64,000 nt of DNA, taken from NCBI RefSeq assembly GCF_003217255.1, contig NZ_QJTE01000001.1:62001-126000 (forward strand), written 5' to 3'. Source of the DNA: Pseudoroseicyclus aestuarii. GTDB lineage: Bacteria > Pseudomonadota > Alphaproteobacteria > Rhodobacterales > Rhodobacteraceae. A program made the position numbers and the translations under genes. Below are positions 8,954 to 20,441 of the stretch, in pieces (the first letter of the stretch is position 1; each line of letters starts with the position of its first letter). Under the pieces are notes generated by a model. It saw only the letters and a list, made by a program, of their open reading frames with translations, searched no databases and was not told where the DNA came from.

Positions 8954-9249
8954 GGAAACTCCCGGTCCGTTTTATTGATTGCTGGGTCAATTAAGCCTCA
9001 GCAGGCGCCGCATTGCAACGCGATCCCGCGGAACGTGCAAGATGCTGCGATGCGGCGAGGGATCGGGGCTGGGAGGAGATCGAAAAACAGGCACTGCCGG
9101 CAGCTGCGGGCAGGCACGCAAGGGGATGTAGGCGCTTTGACGGCGCCAGACATGCGATGCACCCTAGGGTTGTTGTCATAACCGCGGCGCGGGTGCGGTG
9201 GGCGCGGCGCCAGAGCTCTGACGCCACGTCAGGAATGCGTCAGGGGCCT
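8954..9249. other. Intergenic region upstream of choX
   Basis: About 296 bases between the choX start and the end of the GNAT gene, both on the minus strand. It must carry the choX promoter. I see TTAATTGACC on the minus strand close to the gene but no matching -10 box, and no repeat, RNA gene or convincing open frame. Confidence 0.5.
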
Positions 9250-9729
9250 TCAGGCCGCGTCGCTCTGGGCCAGTTGCAGCCGCCAGCGCAGCGGATCGCC
9301 GCCGTCGCAGGTGAAGCCCGCGCTCTCCAGCATGCTTGCCGAGACGCTGTTGTCGGGGCGGGTCAGCGCGTTCAGCTGGTCGAGGCCGTTGCTCCGGGCG
9401 ATGGAGAGGAATTCGTCCAGCGCGGCGGCGCCGATCCCGCGGCGGCGCAGGCCCTCGGCGACTTCGAAACCGAATTCCCCGCTGCCGCCCTGCGGCTCTC
9501 GCAGCAGGCCGATGGCGCCGGCCACCATGCCTTCGCTCACGATGAGGTAGCTGCCCCAGCCCGGATCGGCCTTCAGCCGCCCGCAGAGCAGGGCCAGCGC
9601 CTTGGCGGCCTCTCGCGGCATCGCGCCGCCCTCGGGCAGAGTCAGGCCATGCGGCGCGCGGCCGTCTTCGAGGAGCTGATAATCGGCGGATACCGCCTCG
9701 ACCAGCCGCGGCTTGCTGTCTTGGTCCAT
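9250..9729 (-). CDS. GNAT-family N-acetyltransferase
   Basis: Predicted acetyl-CoA-dependent acetyltransferase of 159 residues. The acetyl-CoA-binding motif A is seen as EGLRRRGIGAAALDEFL (about residues 88-104), preceded by strand residues GGSGEFGFEVA and followed by LDQLNALTRPDNSVSASMLESAGF, the usual GNAT C-terminal block. It stands alone, with no operon partner. The substrate cannot be told from the sequence. The N-terminus (DQDSKPRLVEAVSADYQLLEDG) is unremarkable. Confidence 0.8.
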   Translation of the reverse strand: MDQDSKPRLVEAVSADYQLLEDGRAPHGLTLPEGGAMPREAAKALALLCGRLKADPGWGSYLIVSEGMVAGAIGLLREPQGGSGEFGFEVAEGLRRRGIGAAALDEFLSIARSNGLDQLNALTRPDNSVSASMLESAGFTCDGGDPLRWRLQLAQSDAA

Positions 9730-10080
9730 CTGCGCCTCCTGCGTCAGTCGTCTTCGTGAGGGTCGTTAACTATTTCGAAGCCCTTCTACCCGGCTGGTCC
9801 CGCCGGGCAAGACTGCAACGGGCGCGGTGCATCGGCAGTTTCGGGCCGTGGCCGGATCGACGCATCCCTCCGCCGGTGCCCCTGCTTAAACGGGTTTGGT
9901 GCAAGAAGAATGAACCATCCGCCCCGAAGACATGCATTCCGCGACCCTCATGGCCCTTGCGGCTTGAACGGCGGGCGGCTGCGGTATATCTGGTCGGATC
10001 GTTCCCGCGCTGGCCGGGAGAGCCCCGCCGCCCGGGGCGCCGAGACCCGACCCGTGCCCCAAGCCGTAGCGGAGAAGCCG
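9730..10080. other. Intergenic region upstream of gcrA
   Basis: About 350 bases between the divergent GNAT gene and gcrA. I found no GANTC methylation site in it, no tRNA and no supported open frame. A small hairpin (GCCCCG/CGGGGC, 10022-10038) lies 43 bases before the gcrA ATG. Promoters for both genes are expected here but I cannot place them. Confidence 0.5.
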
Positions 10081-10659
10081 ATGTCCTGGACCGACGAACG
10101 CGTCGAGACCCTGAAGAAAATGTGGAACGAGGGCCAGTCGGCCAGTCAGATCGCCAAGGAGCTGGGCGGCGTGACGCGCAATGCCGTGATCGGCAAGGTG
10201 CATCGCCTCGGCCTGTCCAACCGCGTCGGCGGCGCCTCCGGTGCCGCGACCGAAGAGGCCGCGCCGGCTGCTGCCGCCGCCGCGCCCGCCGCTGCCGCCG
10301 CCGAGGCCCCGGCAGAGCCTGCGGCCCCCGCCGAGCCCGAGCCGGAGGAGGAGCCCGCGCCGCCTCCCTCTGCAGCGCGGCGTGCGATCATCCCCGCCGG
10401 CCAGCCGCTGCCGCCGCAGCCCAGCCAGAACGAGATCAGCCCCGAGGCCCTCGCCAAGGTCAGCGAGGTCGAGAAATCGGCCAAGAAACTGTCGCTGATG
10501 GAGCTGACGGAGCGCACCTGCAAATGGCCCGTCGGCGATCCGGCGACCTCGAACTTCTGGTTCTGCGGCCTGCCGGTGCAGCAGGGCAAACCCTATTGCG
10601 AGGCCCATGTCGGCGTCGCCTTCCAGCCGATGAGCTCGCGCCGCGACCGCAAGCGCTAG
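10081..10659 (+). CDS. gcrA: Cell-cycle regulator GcrA
   Basis: Transcription factor that binds sigma70 holoenzyme and promoters carrying CcrM-methylated GANTC sites, known from Caulobacter and conserved in Alphaproteobacteria. The 192-residue protein has the diagnostic helix-turn-helix start (residues 1-48: MSWTDERVETLKKMWNEG, then SASQIAKELGGVTRNAVIGK). An Ala/Pro/Glu-rich linker covers about residues 50-105, and the C-terminal sigma-interacting domain has the Cys-containing TCKWPVGDP, FWFCG and YCEAH motifs. The ATG at 10081 is the family start; upstream in-frame sequence looks non-coding. The linker is long and low in complexity, which is typical of the family. rimO follows 93 bases later. 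Confidence 0.95.
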   Translation: MSWTDERVETLKKMWNEGQSASQIAKELGGVTRNAVIGKVHRLGLSNRVGGASGAATEEAAPAAAAAAPAAAAAEAPAEPAAPAEPEPEEEPAPPPSAARRAIIPAGQPLPPQPSQNEISPEALAKVSEVEKSAKKLSLMELTERTCKWPVGDPATSNFWFCGLPVQQGKPYCEAHVGVAFQPMSSRRDRKR

Positions 10660-10752
10660 GCAGCCGCCGCGCCCGTCTTCGCCGCCCCGCCGCCTCTTGA
10701 GGGCCGCGGGGCGGTGTCTTTTCCGCCCCCGCCATAGCGCCAGGGACAGAGC

Positions 10753-12111
10753 ATGCAGAACCCGCCCGACCTTCGCCCCGATCTCGCGCCGCGCGCGCGG
10801 ATCACGGATACGCCCCGACCCGGCCAGCCGACCATCGGCATGGTCTCTCTCGGCTGTCCCAAGGCGCTGGTCGACAGCGAGCGCATCCTGACGCGCCTGC
10901 GGGCCGAGGGCTATGCCATCAGCCCCGACTACCAGGGCGCCGACGCGGTGATCGTGAACACCTGCGGCTTTCTCGACAGCGCCAAGGCCGAAAGCCTCGA
11001 GGCGATCGGCGAGGCGCTGAAGGAGAATGGCCGCGTCCTCGTCACCGGCTGTCTGGGCGCGGAGCCGGAGTATATCACCGGCGCGCACCCTTCGGTCCTC
11101 GCCGTGACGGGGCCGCATCAATACGAGGCGGTCCTCGACGCCGTGCACAGCGCCGTGCCGCCCAGCCCCGATCCCTTCGTCGACCTGCTGCCCGCGAGCG
11201 GCGTGTCGCTGACGCCGCGGCACTACAGCTACCTGAAGATCGCCGAGGGCTGCAATCACGCCTGCAAGTTCTGCATCATCCCCGACATGCGCGGCAAGCT
11301 GGCGAGCCGCCCGCACCGCGCCGTGATGCGCGAGGCCGAGAAGCTGGTCGAGGCGGGGGTGAAGGAGCTTCTGGTGATCAGCCAGGACACCAGCGCCTAC
11401 GGCACCGACTGGAAGGACCGCGAGGACAAGTTCCCGATCCTGCCGCTGGCGCGCGATCTGGGGCAGCTGGGGGCCTGGGTGCGGATGCATTACGTCTACC
11501 CCTATCCCCATGTGCGCGAGATGATCCCGCTCATGGCCGAGGGGCTTGTGTTGCCCTATCTCGACATCCCGTTCCAGCACGCCCACCCGGACGTCCTGCG
11601 CCGCATGGCGCGACCGGCCGCGGCAGCGCGCACGCTGGACGAGATCGCCGCATGGCGCCGCGATTGCCCCGACATCACCCTGCGCTCGACCTTCATCGTC
11701 GGCTACCCCGGCGAGACGGAGGAAGAGTTCCAGACGCTTCTCGATTGGCTGGACGAGGCGCAGCTCGACCGGGTCGGCTGCTTTCAATACGAGAACGTCG
11801 CCGGCGCCCGCTCGAACGCGCTGCCGGATCACGTGCCGGACGCGATCAAGCAGGAGCGCTGGGACCGCTTCATGCAGAAGGCGCAGGCGATCTCCGAGGC
11901 GAAGATGCAGGCCAAGGTCGGCACCACGATCGATGTGATCGTCGACGAGGTCGACGAGGAGGCCGCGACCTGCCGGACCAAGTCCGATGCGCCCGAGATC
12001 GACGGCAACCTCTTCATCGACGAGGATTTCGAGCATCTGCGCCCGGGCGAGATCGTGACCGTCACGGTCGAGGAGGCCGCCGATTACGACCTCTGGGGCC
12101 GCTGCGCCTGA
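10753..12111 (+). CDS. rimO: Ribosomal protein uS12 methylthiotransferase RimO
   Basis: Radical-SAM enzyme that adds a methylthio group to an aspartate of ribosomal protein S12. In the 452-residue protein the N-terminal domain holds the three cluster cysteines C35, C71 and C100. The radical-SAM motif is C167-x3-C171-x2-C174 ([10 protein letters not shown]). The C-terminal TRAM domain runs from about residue 385 ([18 protein letters not shown]). The S12-specific [12 protein letters not shown] opening separates it from the tRNA enzyme MiaB. An AGGGAC ribosome site precedes the ATG. Confidence 0.95.
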   Translation: MQNPPDLRPDLAPRARITDTPRPGQPTIGMVSLGCPKALVDSERILTRLRAEGYAISPDYQGADAVIVNTCGFLDSAKAESLEAIGEALKENGRVLVTGCLGAEPEYITGAHPSVLAVTGPHQYEAVLDAVHSAVPPSPDPFVDLLPASGVSLTPRHYSYLKIAEGCNHACKFCIIPDMRGKLASRPHRAVMREAEKLVEAGVKELLVISQDTSAYGTDWKDREDKFPILPLARDLGQLGAWVRMHYVYPYPHVREMIPLMAEGLVLPYLDIPFQHAHPDVLRRMARPAAAARTLDEIAAWRRDCPDITLRSTFIVGYPGETEEEFQTLLDWLDEAQLDRVGCFQYENVAGARSNALPDHVPDAIKQERWDRFMQKAQAISEAKMQAKVGTTIDVIVDEVDEEAATCRTKSDAPEIDGNLFIDEDFEHLRPGEIVTVTVEEAADYDLWGRCA

Positions 12112-12315
12112 GACTGGCCGCGAAAACCGCTTGCCAGCCAGAGCGGCGCCCCCTAGCCTTGCCCGCATGACGCAAGCCCGGTCCATCATCCGACGCCGAC
12201 GCTGACCCCTGTCACGGGGCCCGCGCCCCCGTTCCTTGCGCGATTCACCCAGCATCATTGACAAGGCCTGTGCCCGCGGGGCACGACTTCGGCCTGTTTT
12301 ATCGGGACAAGATCC

Positions 12316-13521
12316 ATGATCCCCAGCGTTCTGCCGACCTACAACCGTGCGCCCCTGGCCTTCGAAAGCGGAGAGGGGGCCTGGCTGACCGCCACCGACG
12401 GGCGCCGATACCTCGACTTCGGGTCGGGCATCGCGGTCAACGCGCTGGGTCATGCCCACCCCGAGCTGGTGCGCGTGCTGACCGAGCAGGCGGGCAAGCT
12501 CTGGCACGTCTCGAATGTCTATACCGTCCCCGAGCAGGAGCGGCTGGCCGAGGCGCTGACCGCCGCCAGCTTCGCCGATACCGTCTTCTTCACGAACTCG
12601 GGCACCGAGGCGATGGAGCTGGCGGTGAAGATGGCGCGCAAGCATTTCAGCGCCGCCGGCACGCCCGAGAAGATGCGCATCCTCAGCTTCGAAGGGGCCT
12701 TTCACGGCCGCTCTTCCGCTGCCATCGCGGCGGCCCCGACCGAGAAGATGGCCGGCGGCTTTGGCCCGCTGCTGCCGGGCTTCACTCCGCTGCCCTTCCT
12801 TGATCTGGGGCGGGTCGAGGCAGAGCTTGCCGCAGGCGATGTCGCCGCGATCCTGGTCGAGCCGGTGCAGGGCGAGGGCGGCATCCGCGCCGTTGCCGAT
12901 CACGACCTGCGGGAGCTTCGGCGCCTCGCGGGCGAGGCCGGCGCGCTGCTGATCTTCGACGAGGTGCAATGCGGCATGGGCCGGACCGGCCGTCTCTTTG
13001 CCCATGAATGGGCCGGGGTGACCCCCGACATCATGATGGTGGCCAAGGGCATCGGCGGCGGCTTTCCCCTGGGCGCGGTGCTGGCGACGGTAGAGGCGGC
13101 CTCGGGCATGACCGCCGGAACCCATGGCTCCACCTACGGCGGCAACCCGCTGGGCTGCGCGATCGGCGCCAAGGTGATGGAGATCGTCTCGGATCCCGCC
13201 TTCCTCGGCACGGTCCGGGCGCGGTCGGGGCGGCTGCGGCAGGGCCTTGAGGGGCTGGTGGCGCAGCATCCCGACCTTTTCGAGGCGGTGCGCGGCACCG
13301 GGCTGATCCTGGGCCTCAAATGCAAGGGCGCGCCGGGCGAAATCGTCGCGGCGGGCTACGGTGCGGGCATCCTGACGGTGGCGGCCAGCGACAACGTGGT
13401 GCGTCTGCTGCCGCCGCTGACGATCACGGAGGCCGAGGTGGACGAGGCGCTGACACGGCTCGAGGCGGCGGCCTCGACCGTCGAGGACGCGATGCAGGCA
13501 AGCGAAGGAGCCCAGGGGTGA
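12316..13521 (+). CDS. argD: Acetylornithine aminotransferase family protein
   Basis: PLP enzyme that converts N-acetylglutamate semialdehyde to N-acetylornithine in arginine synthesis, possibly also acting in lysine synthesis as succinyldiaminopimelate aminotransferase. The 401-residue protein shows [16 protein letters not shown] (PLP phosphate site), [24 protein letters not shown] (cofactor aspartate), and the PLP lysine in [14 protein letters not shown]. The argF start codon lies inside its stop, so the two arginine genes are translationally coupled. The 204 bases upstream contain a TTGACA at 12258 and a GTGCCC/GGGCAC hairpin, but no clear -10 box. Confidence 0.93.
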   Translation: MIPSVLPTYNRAPLAFESGEGAWLTATDGRRYLDFGSGIAVNALGHAHPELVRVLTEQAGKLWHVSNVYTVPEQERLAEALTAASFADTVFFTNSGTEAMELAVKMARKHFSAAGTPEKMRILSFEGAFHGRSSAAIAAAPTEKMAGGFGPLLPGFTPLPFLDLGRVEAELAAGDVAAILVEPVQGEGGIRAVADHDLRELRRLAGEAGALLIFDEVQCGMGRTGRLFAHEWAGVTPDIMMVAKGIGGGFPLGAVLATVEAASGMTAGTHGSTYGGNPLGCAIGAKVMEIVSDPAFLGTVRARSGRLRQGLEGLVAQHPDLFEAVRGTGLILGLKCKGAPGEIVAAGYGAGILTVAASDNVVRLLPPLTITEAEVDEALTRLEAAASTVEDAMQASEGAQG

Positions 13522-14423
13522 GGCATTTTCTGGATATCGACGTCACCGATCAGGGCGCCCTGCGCGGCATGATCGACGACGCGCGGGCGATGAAGACGGC
13601 CCGGAACGGCCGGCCCAAGGGCGCCAAGGACGACGATCAGCCTCTGGCCGGCAAGATGGTCGCGCTGATCTTCGAGAAGCCCAGCACACGGACCCGCGTC
13701 AGCTTTGACGTCGGCGTGCGGCAGATGGGCGGCGAGACCATGGTCCTCAAGGGCGACGAGATGCAGCTGGGCCACGGCGAGACCATTGCCGACACGGCCC
13801 GCGTGCTGTCGCGCTACGTCGACCTGATCATGATCCGCACCTTCGAGGAGCAGACGCTGCTCGACATGGCCGAGCATGCCACGGTGCCGGTGATCAACGG
13901 TCTGACCAACCGCACCCACCCTTGCCAGATCATGACCGACATCATGACCTTCGAGGAGCATCGCGGCCCGATCGCCGGCAAGAAGGTGGTCTGGACCGGG
14001 GACGGCAACAACGTCTTCGCCAGCTTCGCCCATGCGGCGGAGAAGTTCGGCTTCGACCTGACCTTCAGCGGCCCGCCGCCCCTGGATCCCGAGCCGGGGC
14101 TGAAAGGCCTTTATACCGTCGAGCGCGATCCCGCGCGGGCGGTCGAGGGCGCCGATCTCGTGGTGACCGACACCTGGGTGTCGATGCACGACCCGCAATC
14201 GGCCAAGGAGCGGCGGCACAACCAGCTGCGCGGCTACCAGGTCAACGAGGCGCTGATGGCCCGCGCCAAGCCCGACGCGCTTTTCATGCATTGCCTGCCC
14301 GCGCACCGCGAAGACGAGGCGACGAGCGCGGTGATGGACGGGCCGCATTCGGTGATTTTCGACGAGGCCGAGAACCGGCTGCATGCGCAGAAGGCGATCC
14401 TCCGCTGGTGCCTGCAGGACTGA
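13518..14423 (+). CDS. argF: Ornithine carbamoyltransferase
   Basis: Makes citrulline from ornithine and carbamoyl phosphate. The 301-residue protein has the carbamoyl-phosphate loop PSTRTR (residues 55-60), the THPCQ motif near residue 133, and the ornithine-binding HCLP motif ([10 protein letters not shown]). The start is GTG at 13518, within the argD stop (GTGA overlap), with AAGGAG at 13506. This start gives [10 protein letters not shown], matching the known N-terminus of the family; a longer reading upstream runs through argD and is rejected. Confidence 0.94.
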   Translation: MRHFLDIDVTDQGALRGMIDDARAMKTARNGRPKGAKDDDQPLAGKMVALIFEKPSTRTRVSFDVGVRQMGGETMVLKGDEMQLGHGETIADTARVLSRYVDLIMIRTFEEQTLLDMAEHATVPVINGLTNRTHPCQIMTDIMTFEEHRGPIAGKKVVWTGDGNNVFASFAHAAEKFGFDLTFSGPPPLDPEPGLKGLYTVERDPARAVEGADLVVTDTWVSMHDPQSAKERRHNQLRGYQVNEALMARAKPDALFMHCLPAHREDEATSAVMDGPHSVIFDEAENRLHAQKAILRWCLQD

Positions 14424-14515
14424 CGGCCTTCGAGGCGAGATGGCGGGGCGGCGGGTCTGTTTGCCGCCGGATGCCCGCGATCTACCCGCATGGCGGTCCC
14501 ATGGGGCTGACGGGG

Positions 14516-14583
14516 GAGGGGGCTCTGCCCCCTCGGCCCTTGCGGGCCTCACCCCCGGGATATTTGGAAAGAGAAGATGGGGG
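14516..14583 (+). repeat. Dispersed intergenic element, copy A
   Basis: A G-rich hairpin (GAGGGGG/CCCCCTC) is followed by CCCCCGGGATATTTGG and AAAGAGAAGATGGGGG. The same layout recurs at 33299, 41257 and 60117. This copy lies between the convergent ends of argF and the Nudix gene, where it may also act as a terminator. Confidence 0.75.
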
Positions 14584-14607
14584 CGTGCCCGGAAGGGCGG
14601 GCCGGAG

Positions 14608-15057
14608 TCAGAGGCGCTTGAGGATCTCGCGCAGGCCGTCCTCGGTGACGAGCCGGGCGGCCTCGCGCAGCGGGATCCAGCGGCGGTCGCGGCGCCCGGC
14701 CTCGGGGTAGTCCTTGGACATCTTCGTGACCCGCGCGCCGTAGACCCAGGTCAGGCAGGGCTCCTCGTCGCCGAAGGCGCTGATCTTGGTCGAGATGTAG
14801 CTGCCGAGCGGTTTCTTCGAGACACGGGCCTTCTTGACGCCGCCTTCTTCCCAGGCCTCGACCAGCGCGGCGTTCCAGTCCTTCACACCCTCCATCGGCC
14901 AGCCCTTGGGCAGAATCCAGCGGCCGTTGGAGGAGGTGACCATCAGCACCTCGGGCCCGGACTTGCCCTTGCGGCGGCACAGCGCGGCAAGCTGCACCTT
15001 CAGAGGTCCTGCAAAGGGCGTACGGCCGTCGATCTCTATGGTGTCCCTCGGTGTCAT
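14608..15057 (-). CDS. Nudix hydrolase with a divergent Nudix box
   Basis: Predicted hydrolase of nucleoside diphosphate-X compounds, 149 residues. The Nudix box aligns as GWPMEGVKDWNAALVEAWEE plus GGV: the catalytic EAWEE core is kept, but the first box glutamate and the arginine before the core are both valine. The preceding ILPKGWP is like the diphosphoinositol/diadenosine polyphosphate subgroup. Its 3' end faces argF across repeat copy A. The start at 15057 gives MTPRDTIEIDGRTPF. The substrate is unknown. Confidence 0.82.
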   Translation of the reverse strand: MTPRDTIEIDGRTPFAGPLKVQLAALCRRKGKSGPEVLMVTSSNGRWILPKGWPMEGVKDWNAALVEAWEEGGVKKARVSKKPLGSYISTKISAFGDEEPCLTWVYGARVTKMSKDYPEAGRRDRRWIPLREAARLVTEDGLREILKRL

Positions 15058-15141
15058 TGAATGATGCGGCTCTGCATGAAGTAAGCATGGACCATAACAA
15101 GAACCTTGCGCTGCGGCAACCGGCGCAACCGCACGATGTAG

Positions 15142-17553
15142 TCAGCTCTTGTTTCGTTTCGTCTTCAACGTCGGCGGCGCGGCGGCGGGATCCTCGGGCC
15201 AGGGATGCTTGGGGTAGCGGCCGCGCATGTCGCGCCGCACGTCACCGTAGGAGCCGGTCCAGAAGGCGGGAAGGTCGGTGGTCACCTGCATCGGGCGTCC
15301 GGCGGGGGAAAGGAGGGCGATCTTCAGCGGCTGCCCGGCGGCGCGGGGGTGCTGCGTCACGCCGAACATCTCCTGCAGGCGCACGGCGATTTCGGGCTGG
15401 CCGCCACCGTAGTCGATCGGCACGCTGCGCCCCATCGGCGTGACGTAATGGGACGGCACGGCGCGGTCCACGGCCTGGTGCTGCGCATGGGTCAGCTGCG
15501 CCTTCAGCGCCTCGGTCAGATCGGCGGCGCGCCAGTCGGCGGCGCTGCGGATGCCGCCCAGCCAGACCGGGAGCCAATCCTCGAGACCGGCCATGAGCGC
15601 CTCGTCCGAGAGGTCCGGCACATCGGCCCCGGCGCCGCGGGCAAGGGCGACGCGGGCGCGAAAGCGCCCGGCTTTGGGCGAAAGGGCGAGGCCGATCTGC
15701 CGGACGCCCTCGAGCATGGCTTCGGCCAGGCGGTCCGAGGGCGCGTCCCAGGCTGCGTCCGAGAGGACCAGCGCGCCGAGCCGCTCCTGCCGGCGCGCGG
15801 TGACGCGCATCTCGCGCCGGGACCAGTCGCAGAGATGCACCTCTTCGATCTGCGCGGCGAAGAGGTCGCGGATCTCGCTCTCGGTGATCGGGGCGGCGAG
15901 GCGGATCACCGCCTCGCGCTTGTCGCCGCCGGTATCGGCGGCCACGAGGAAGGGGGCCTGCGCCAGCGGATCGGCGGCCTCCATCACTGCGCCCTTGCCC
16001 CCCGAGAGCAAGTAGCGCGGCGCCTCACCCCGGCGGCGTTGAGCGATGCGGTCGGGGTAGGCCAGGGCCACCATGGCGCCGGGCGAAAGCTCCGGCCCCT
16101 CGGGCAGGCCCTTCGCCAGCCGCTTCGCCTCCTGCCGGGCGCGGTCGAGCGCGCCGCGATCCGGGGCCACCGGCAGGTCGCGCCCCCCGGCGAGGGCGCG
16201 CAGGCGGAGGGCGAGATCGCTGCCGGCGCCGCGCAGGGGATCGCGCTCGCCCAGCAGCGCGGCGATGGGGGCGGCCTGCCGGCCCGCGACGAGAAGCATG
16301 TGCCCCAGCCGCGGATGCAGCGGCAGCGCGGCAAGGCGGCGGCCATGGGCGGTGATGCCGGTGCCGTCCAGCGCCCCGAGCTGGCCCAGCAGGGCCTGCG
16401 CCTCGGCCAGGGCGGGGGCGGGGGGCGGCGTCAGGAAGGGCAGCTCCTGCGCGCCCCAGAGCGCCAGTTCCAGCGCAAGGGCCGAGAGATCGGCATTGGC
16501 GATCTCGGGCGGGGGGAAGGCCTGCAGGGCGCCATGCTCTCCCTTGGTCCAGAGGCTGTAGGCCACGCCCGGGGCGACGCGGCCGGCCCGGCCGGCGCGC
16601 TGGTCTGCCTCGGCCTTGGTCACGCGTTCCGTCACCAGCCGGGACATGCCGCTGCCGGGATCGAAGCGGGCCCGGCGGGACCGGCCCATGTCGACGACGA
16701 CGCGGATGTCCGGGATCGTGAGCGAGGTTTCGGCGATGGAGGTGGCCAGCACGATGCGCCGCGCTTTCGAGGGGGCCAGCGCCTTCTGTTGCGCCGCGAA
16801 GGGCAGGGCGCCGTAAAGCGGGCGGATGTCGGTGCCGGGCATCGCCCGCTCCAGCAGGGTCTGGACGCGCCGGATTTCGCCCTCGCCGGGGAGGAAGGCG
16901 AGGATGCCGCCTTCTTCCTCGCCGGCGGCGCGCTGGATCAGATCGGCCAGCGCCTTATCGAGCCGGCTGCGGGGCGGCAGCGGGGTCTCCAGCCAGCGCC
17001 GCTCCACCGGGAAGGCGCGGCCTTCGGAGGTGACGCTGGGTGCGTCCATAAGCTCTGCCACCGGACCGGCGTCGAGCGTGGCGGACATCACCACGAGGAC
17101 GAGGTCGGGCCGCAGCGCGCCGCGCACCTCAAGCGTCAGGGCAAGGCCGAGATCGGCGTTCAGGGAGCGCTCGTGGAATTCGTCGAAGATCACGGCGCCG
17201 GTGCCCGGCAGCTCGGGATCGGACTGCAGCATCCGCGTCAGGATGCCCTCGGTCACCACCTCGATCCGGGTGCTCTTGGAGACTTTCGCCTCGCCCCGGA
17301 TGCGGTAGCCGACGGTCTGGCCGACCGCCTCGCCCAGGCTGTCTGCCATGCGCTCTGCCGCGGCGCGGGCGGCGAGGCGGCGCGGCTCCAGCATCAGGAT
17401 TCGGCCGGGCAGGCGGTCCAGCAGGGCCAGCGGCACCCGCGTGGTCTTGCCCGCGCCGGGCGGCGCCTGCAGCACCGCCATGCCGCGATCATCGATTGCC
17501 CGCAGAAGGTCCGGCAGGGCCGCGTCGATCGGCAGGGGAGGCAGGGCGGTCAT
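15142..17553 (-). CDS. hrpB: ATP-dependent helicase HrpB
   Basis: DEAH-type superfamily 2 helicase of 803 residues, the full HrpB length. Walker A is APPGAGKTT near residue 30, motif II is IFDEFHERS, motif III is MSATLD, and motif VI is QRAGRAGR. The HrpB-specific C-terminal domain ends in the conserved SYGDVRRDMRGRYPKHPWPEDP. In E. coli the role is poorly defined, although some relatives process mRNA. It follows rpmB on the same strand but is separated from it by a strong terminator, so it is probably transcribed independently. Confidence 0.93.
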   Translation of the reverse strand: MTALPPLPIDAALPDLLRAIDDRGMAVLQAPPGAGKTTRVPLALLDRLPGRILMLEPRRLAARAAAERMADSLGEAVGQTVGYRIRGEAKVSKSTRIEVVTEGILTRMLQSDPELPGTGAVIFDEFHERSLNADLGLALTLEVRGALRPDLVLVVMSATLDAGPVAELMDAPSVTSEGRAFPVERRWLETPLPPRSRLDKALADLIQRAAGEEEGGILAFLPGEGEIRRVQTLLERAMPGTDIRPLYGALPFAAQQKALAPSKARRIVLATSIAETSLTIPDIRVVVDMGRSRRARFDPGSGMSRLVTERVTKAEADQRAGRAGRVAPGVAYSLWTKGEHGALQAFPPPEIANADLSALALELALWGAQELPFLTPPPAPALAEAQALLGQLGALDGTGITAHGRRLAALPLHPRLGHMLLVAGRQAAPIAALLGERDPLRGAGSDLALRLRALAGGRDLPVAPDRGALDRARQEAKRLAKGLPEGPELSPGAMVALAYPDRIAQRRRGEAPRYLLSGGKGAVMEAADPLAQAPFLVAADTGGDKREAVIRLAAPITESEIRDLFAAQIEEVHLCDWSRREMRVTARRQERLGALVLSDAAWDAPSDRLAEAMLEGVRQIGLALSPKAGRFRARVALARGAGADVPDLSDEALMAGLEDWLPVWLGGIRSAADWRAADLTEALKAQLTHAQHQAVDRAVPSHYVTPMGRSVPIDYGGGQPEIAVRLQEMFGVTQHPRAAGQPLKIALLSPAGRPMQVTTDLPAFWTGSYGDVRRDMRGRYPKHPWPEDPAAAPPTLKTKRNKS

Positions 17554-17578
17554 CGCGGTCCAAGAGGTGTCACGGGAA

Positions 17579-17612
17579 CGGAAAACGCCCGGCCTGCGGG
17601 GCAGGCCGGGCG
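17579..17612 (-). terminator. Rho-independent terminator of rpmB
   Basis: On the minus strand a 12-bp stem (CGCCCGGCCTGC with its exact complement, loop CCC) is followed by TTTTCC. It starts 23 bases after the rpmB stop and separates it from hrpB. Confidence 0.85.
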
Positions 17613-17635
17613 CTGAATAAAGGTCGCGGGCCGGA

Positions 17636-17923
17636 TCAGGCCGAGGCGGCAGCCTTGGCGAGTTCTTTCTTCACCGCCAGGGCGCTCGGCGACAGCTCGT
17701 CGTCCTTGGCGCGGGCGAGGAAGGCATCGAGGCCGCCACGGTGATCGACGGTGCGCAGCGCGGCCGAGGAAATGCGGAACTTGAAGCTGCGGCCGAGCGA
17801 GTCGGAAATCAGCGTGACGTCCTGCAGGTTCGGCAGAAAGCGGCGACGGGTCTTGTTGTTGGCGTGGCTGACATTGTTGCCCGTCATCGGGCCCTTGCCG
17901 GTCAGTTCGCAGCGGCGCGACAT
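17636..17923 (-). CDS. rpmB: 50S ribosomal protein bL28
   Basis: Large-subunit ribosomal protein of 95 residues. The family start [20 protein letters not shown] and the RRRFLPNLQ stretch are unmistakable, and the C-terminus carries the alphaproteobacterial extension rich in Lys and Ala. The gene is followed by its own terminator. The 140 bases upstream hold its promoter region; no leader RNA structure is evident. Confidence 0.97.
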   Translation of the reverse strand: MSRRCELTGKGPMTGNNVSHANNKTRRRFLPNLQDVTLISDSLGRSFKFRISSAALRTVDHRGGLDAFLARAKDDELSPSALAVKKELAKAAASA

Positions 17924-18063
17924 GTGCTGTCCTCTTCGTTTCAGGCTGGGCCCCGGCGGTCTTGCGACACCAAGGCGGGGCGCAGGCGCGCCCGGCGGAA
18001 TCTGATCGGGGCGATCTATGCGGAAACGGCGGCGGCGTCAACCGCCCCGGCGCGCATCCGGGG

Positions 18064-18369
18064 TCAGCGGCAGATCCGCTCGGCCCGGTCGGCGAAGGCG
18101 CGGTAGCGGGTCCAGAAGGCCTCGTCCCCGGCGCGGTCCGAGGTGCGGGTGTCCTGCGCGCGCTGCGGATCGTCCCAGAAGGCGGCCGCGCGGCGCTGAT
18201 CGCCGCGGCTGAGACCGTCGTTCGCCGCGCCCTGGATGCAGGAACAGACCTGCGTGTTCGCGGCCGAGCGATCGCTTTGCAGGCAGGCCGCGCTGATCGG
18301 GCCCGAAAGCCTGCCGCCGCCGCAGGAGGTGAGGCTGAGAATCGCAACCGCCCCGAGTAGATATCGCAT
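18064..18369 (-). CDS. Small conserved lipoprotein
   Basis: A 101-residue predicted lipoprotein with signal peptide and lipobox LTSC, so lipid attachment at C16, followed by a Gly-rich linker. The mature part has four further cysteines (AACLQ, VCSCIQ, ERICR), enough for two disulfides, and a C-terminal [15 protein letters not shown] helix. I recognise it as a type found across Rhodobacteraceae but know no function. The start at 18369 was chosen because the signal peptide begins there. It lies divergent from lepA across about 210 bases. Confidence 0.75.
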   Translation of the reverse strand: MRYLLGAVAILSLTSCGGGRLSGPISAACLQSDRSAANTQVCSCIQGAANDGLSRGDQRRAAAFWDDPQRAQDTRTSDRAGDEAFWTRYRAFADRAERICR

Positions 18370-18580
18370 CGCCTGTTCTCCCGTGGCGCGGCGGGTTGCT
18401 CCCGTCTTGCGCCTGCCTGCGGGCCGGATCGCCGGCCACGTGACTGCCCGCGCGCATGATGCCCAAGACCGGCGGGACACGCAAACCCTTCCCCCGCCTC
18501 GCGCGCGCGTAAGGCGGGGTAAGGGGGGCAGCGGCCCGCAGCCCATTGACCGGATCCCCAAACCCGCTCATATCGCGCGG

Positions 18581-20380
<1,800 letters not shown>

Positions 20381-20441
20381 GATTTGGTGCGTCGAGCTAT
20401 CTTATTAGTGAGCTCATAGTCCATGAATTTGGCGCTCAGGA

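Noticed and set aside
9886-13269. A 1127-codon open frame on the minus strand
   Set aside because: It lies antisense to gcrA, rimO and argD, is full of Arg/Gly/Ala/His-rich low-complexity sequence, and reflects high GC at third codon positions.
18236-18580. N-terminal extension of LepA
   Set aside because: The frame is open but crosses the divergent lipoprotein gene; the family start is the ATG at 18581.
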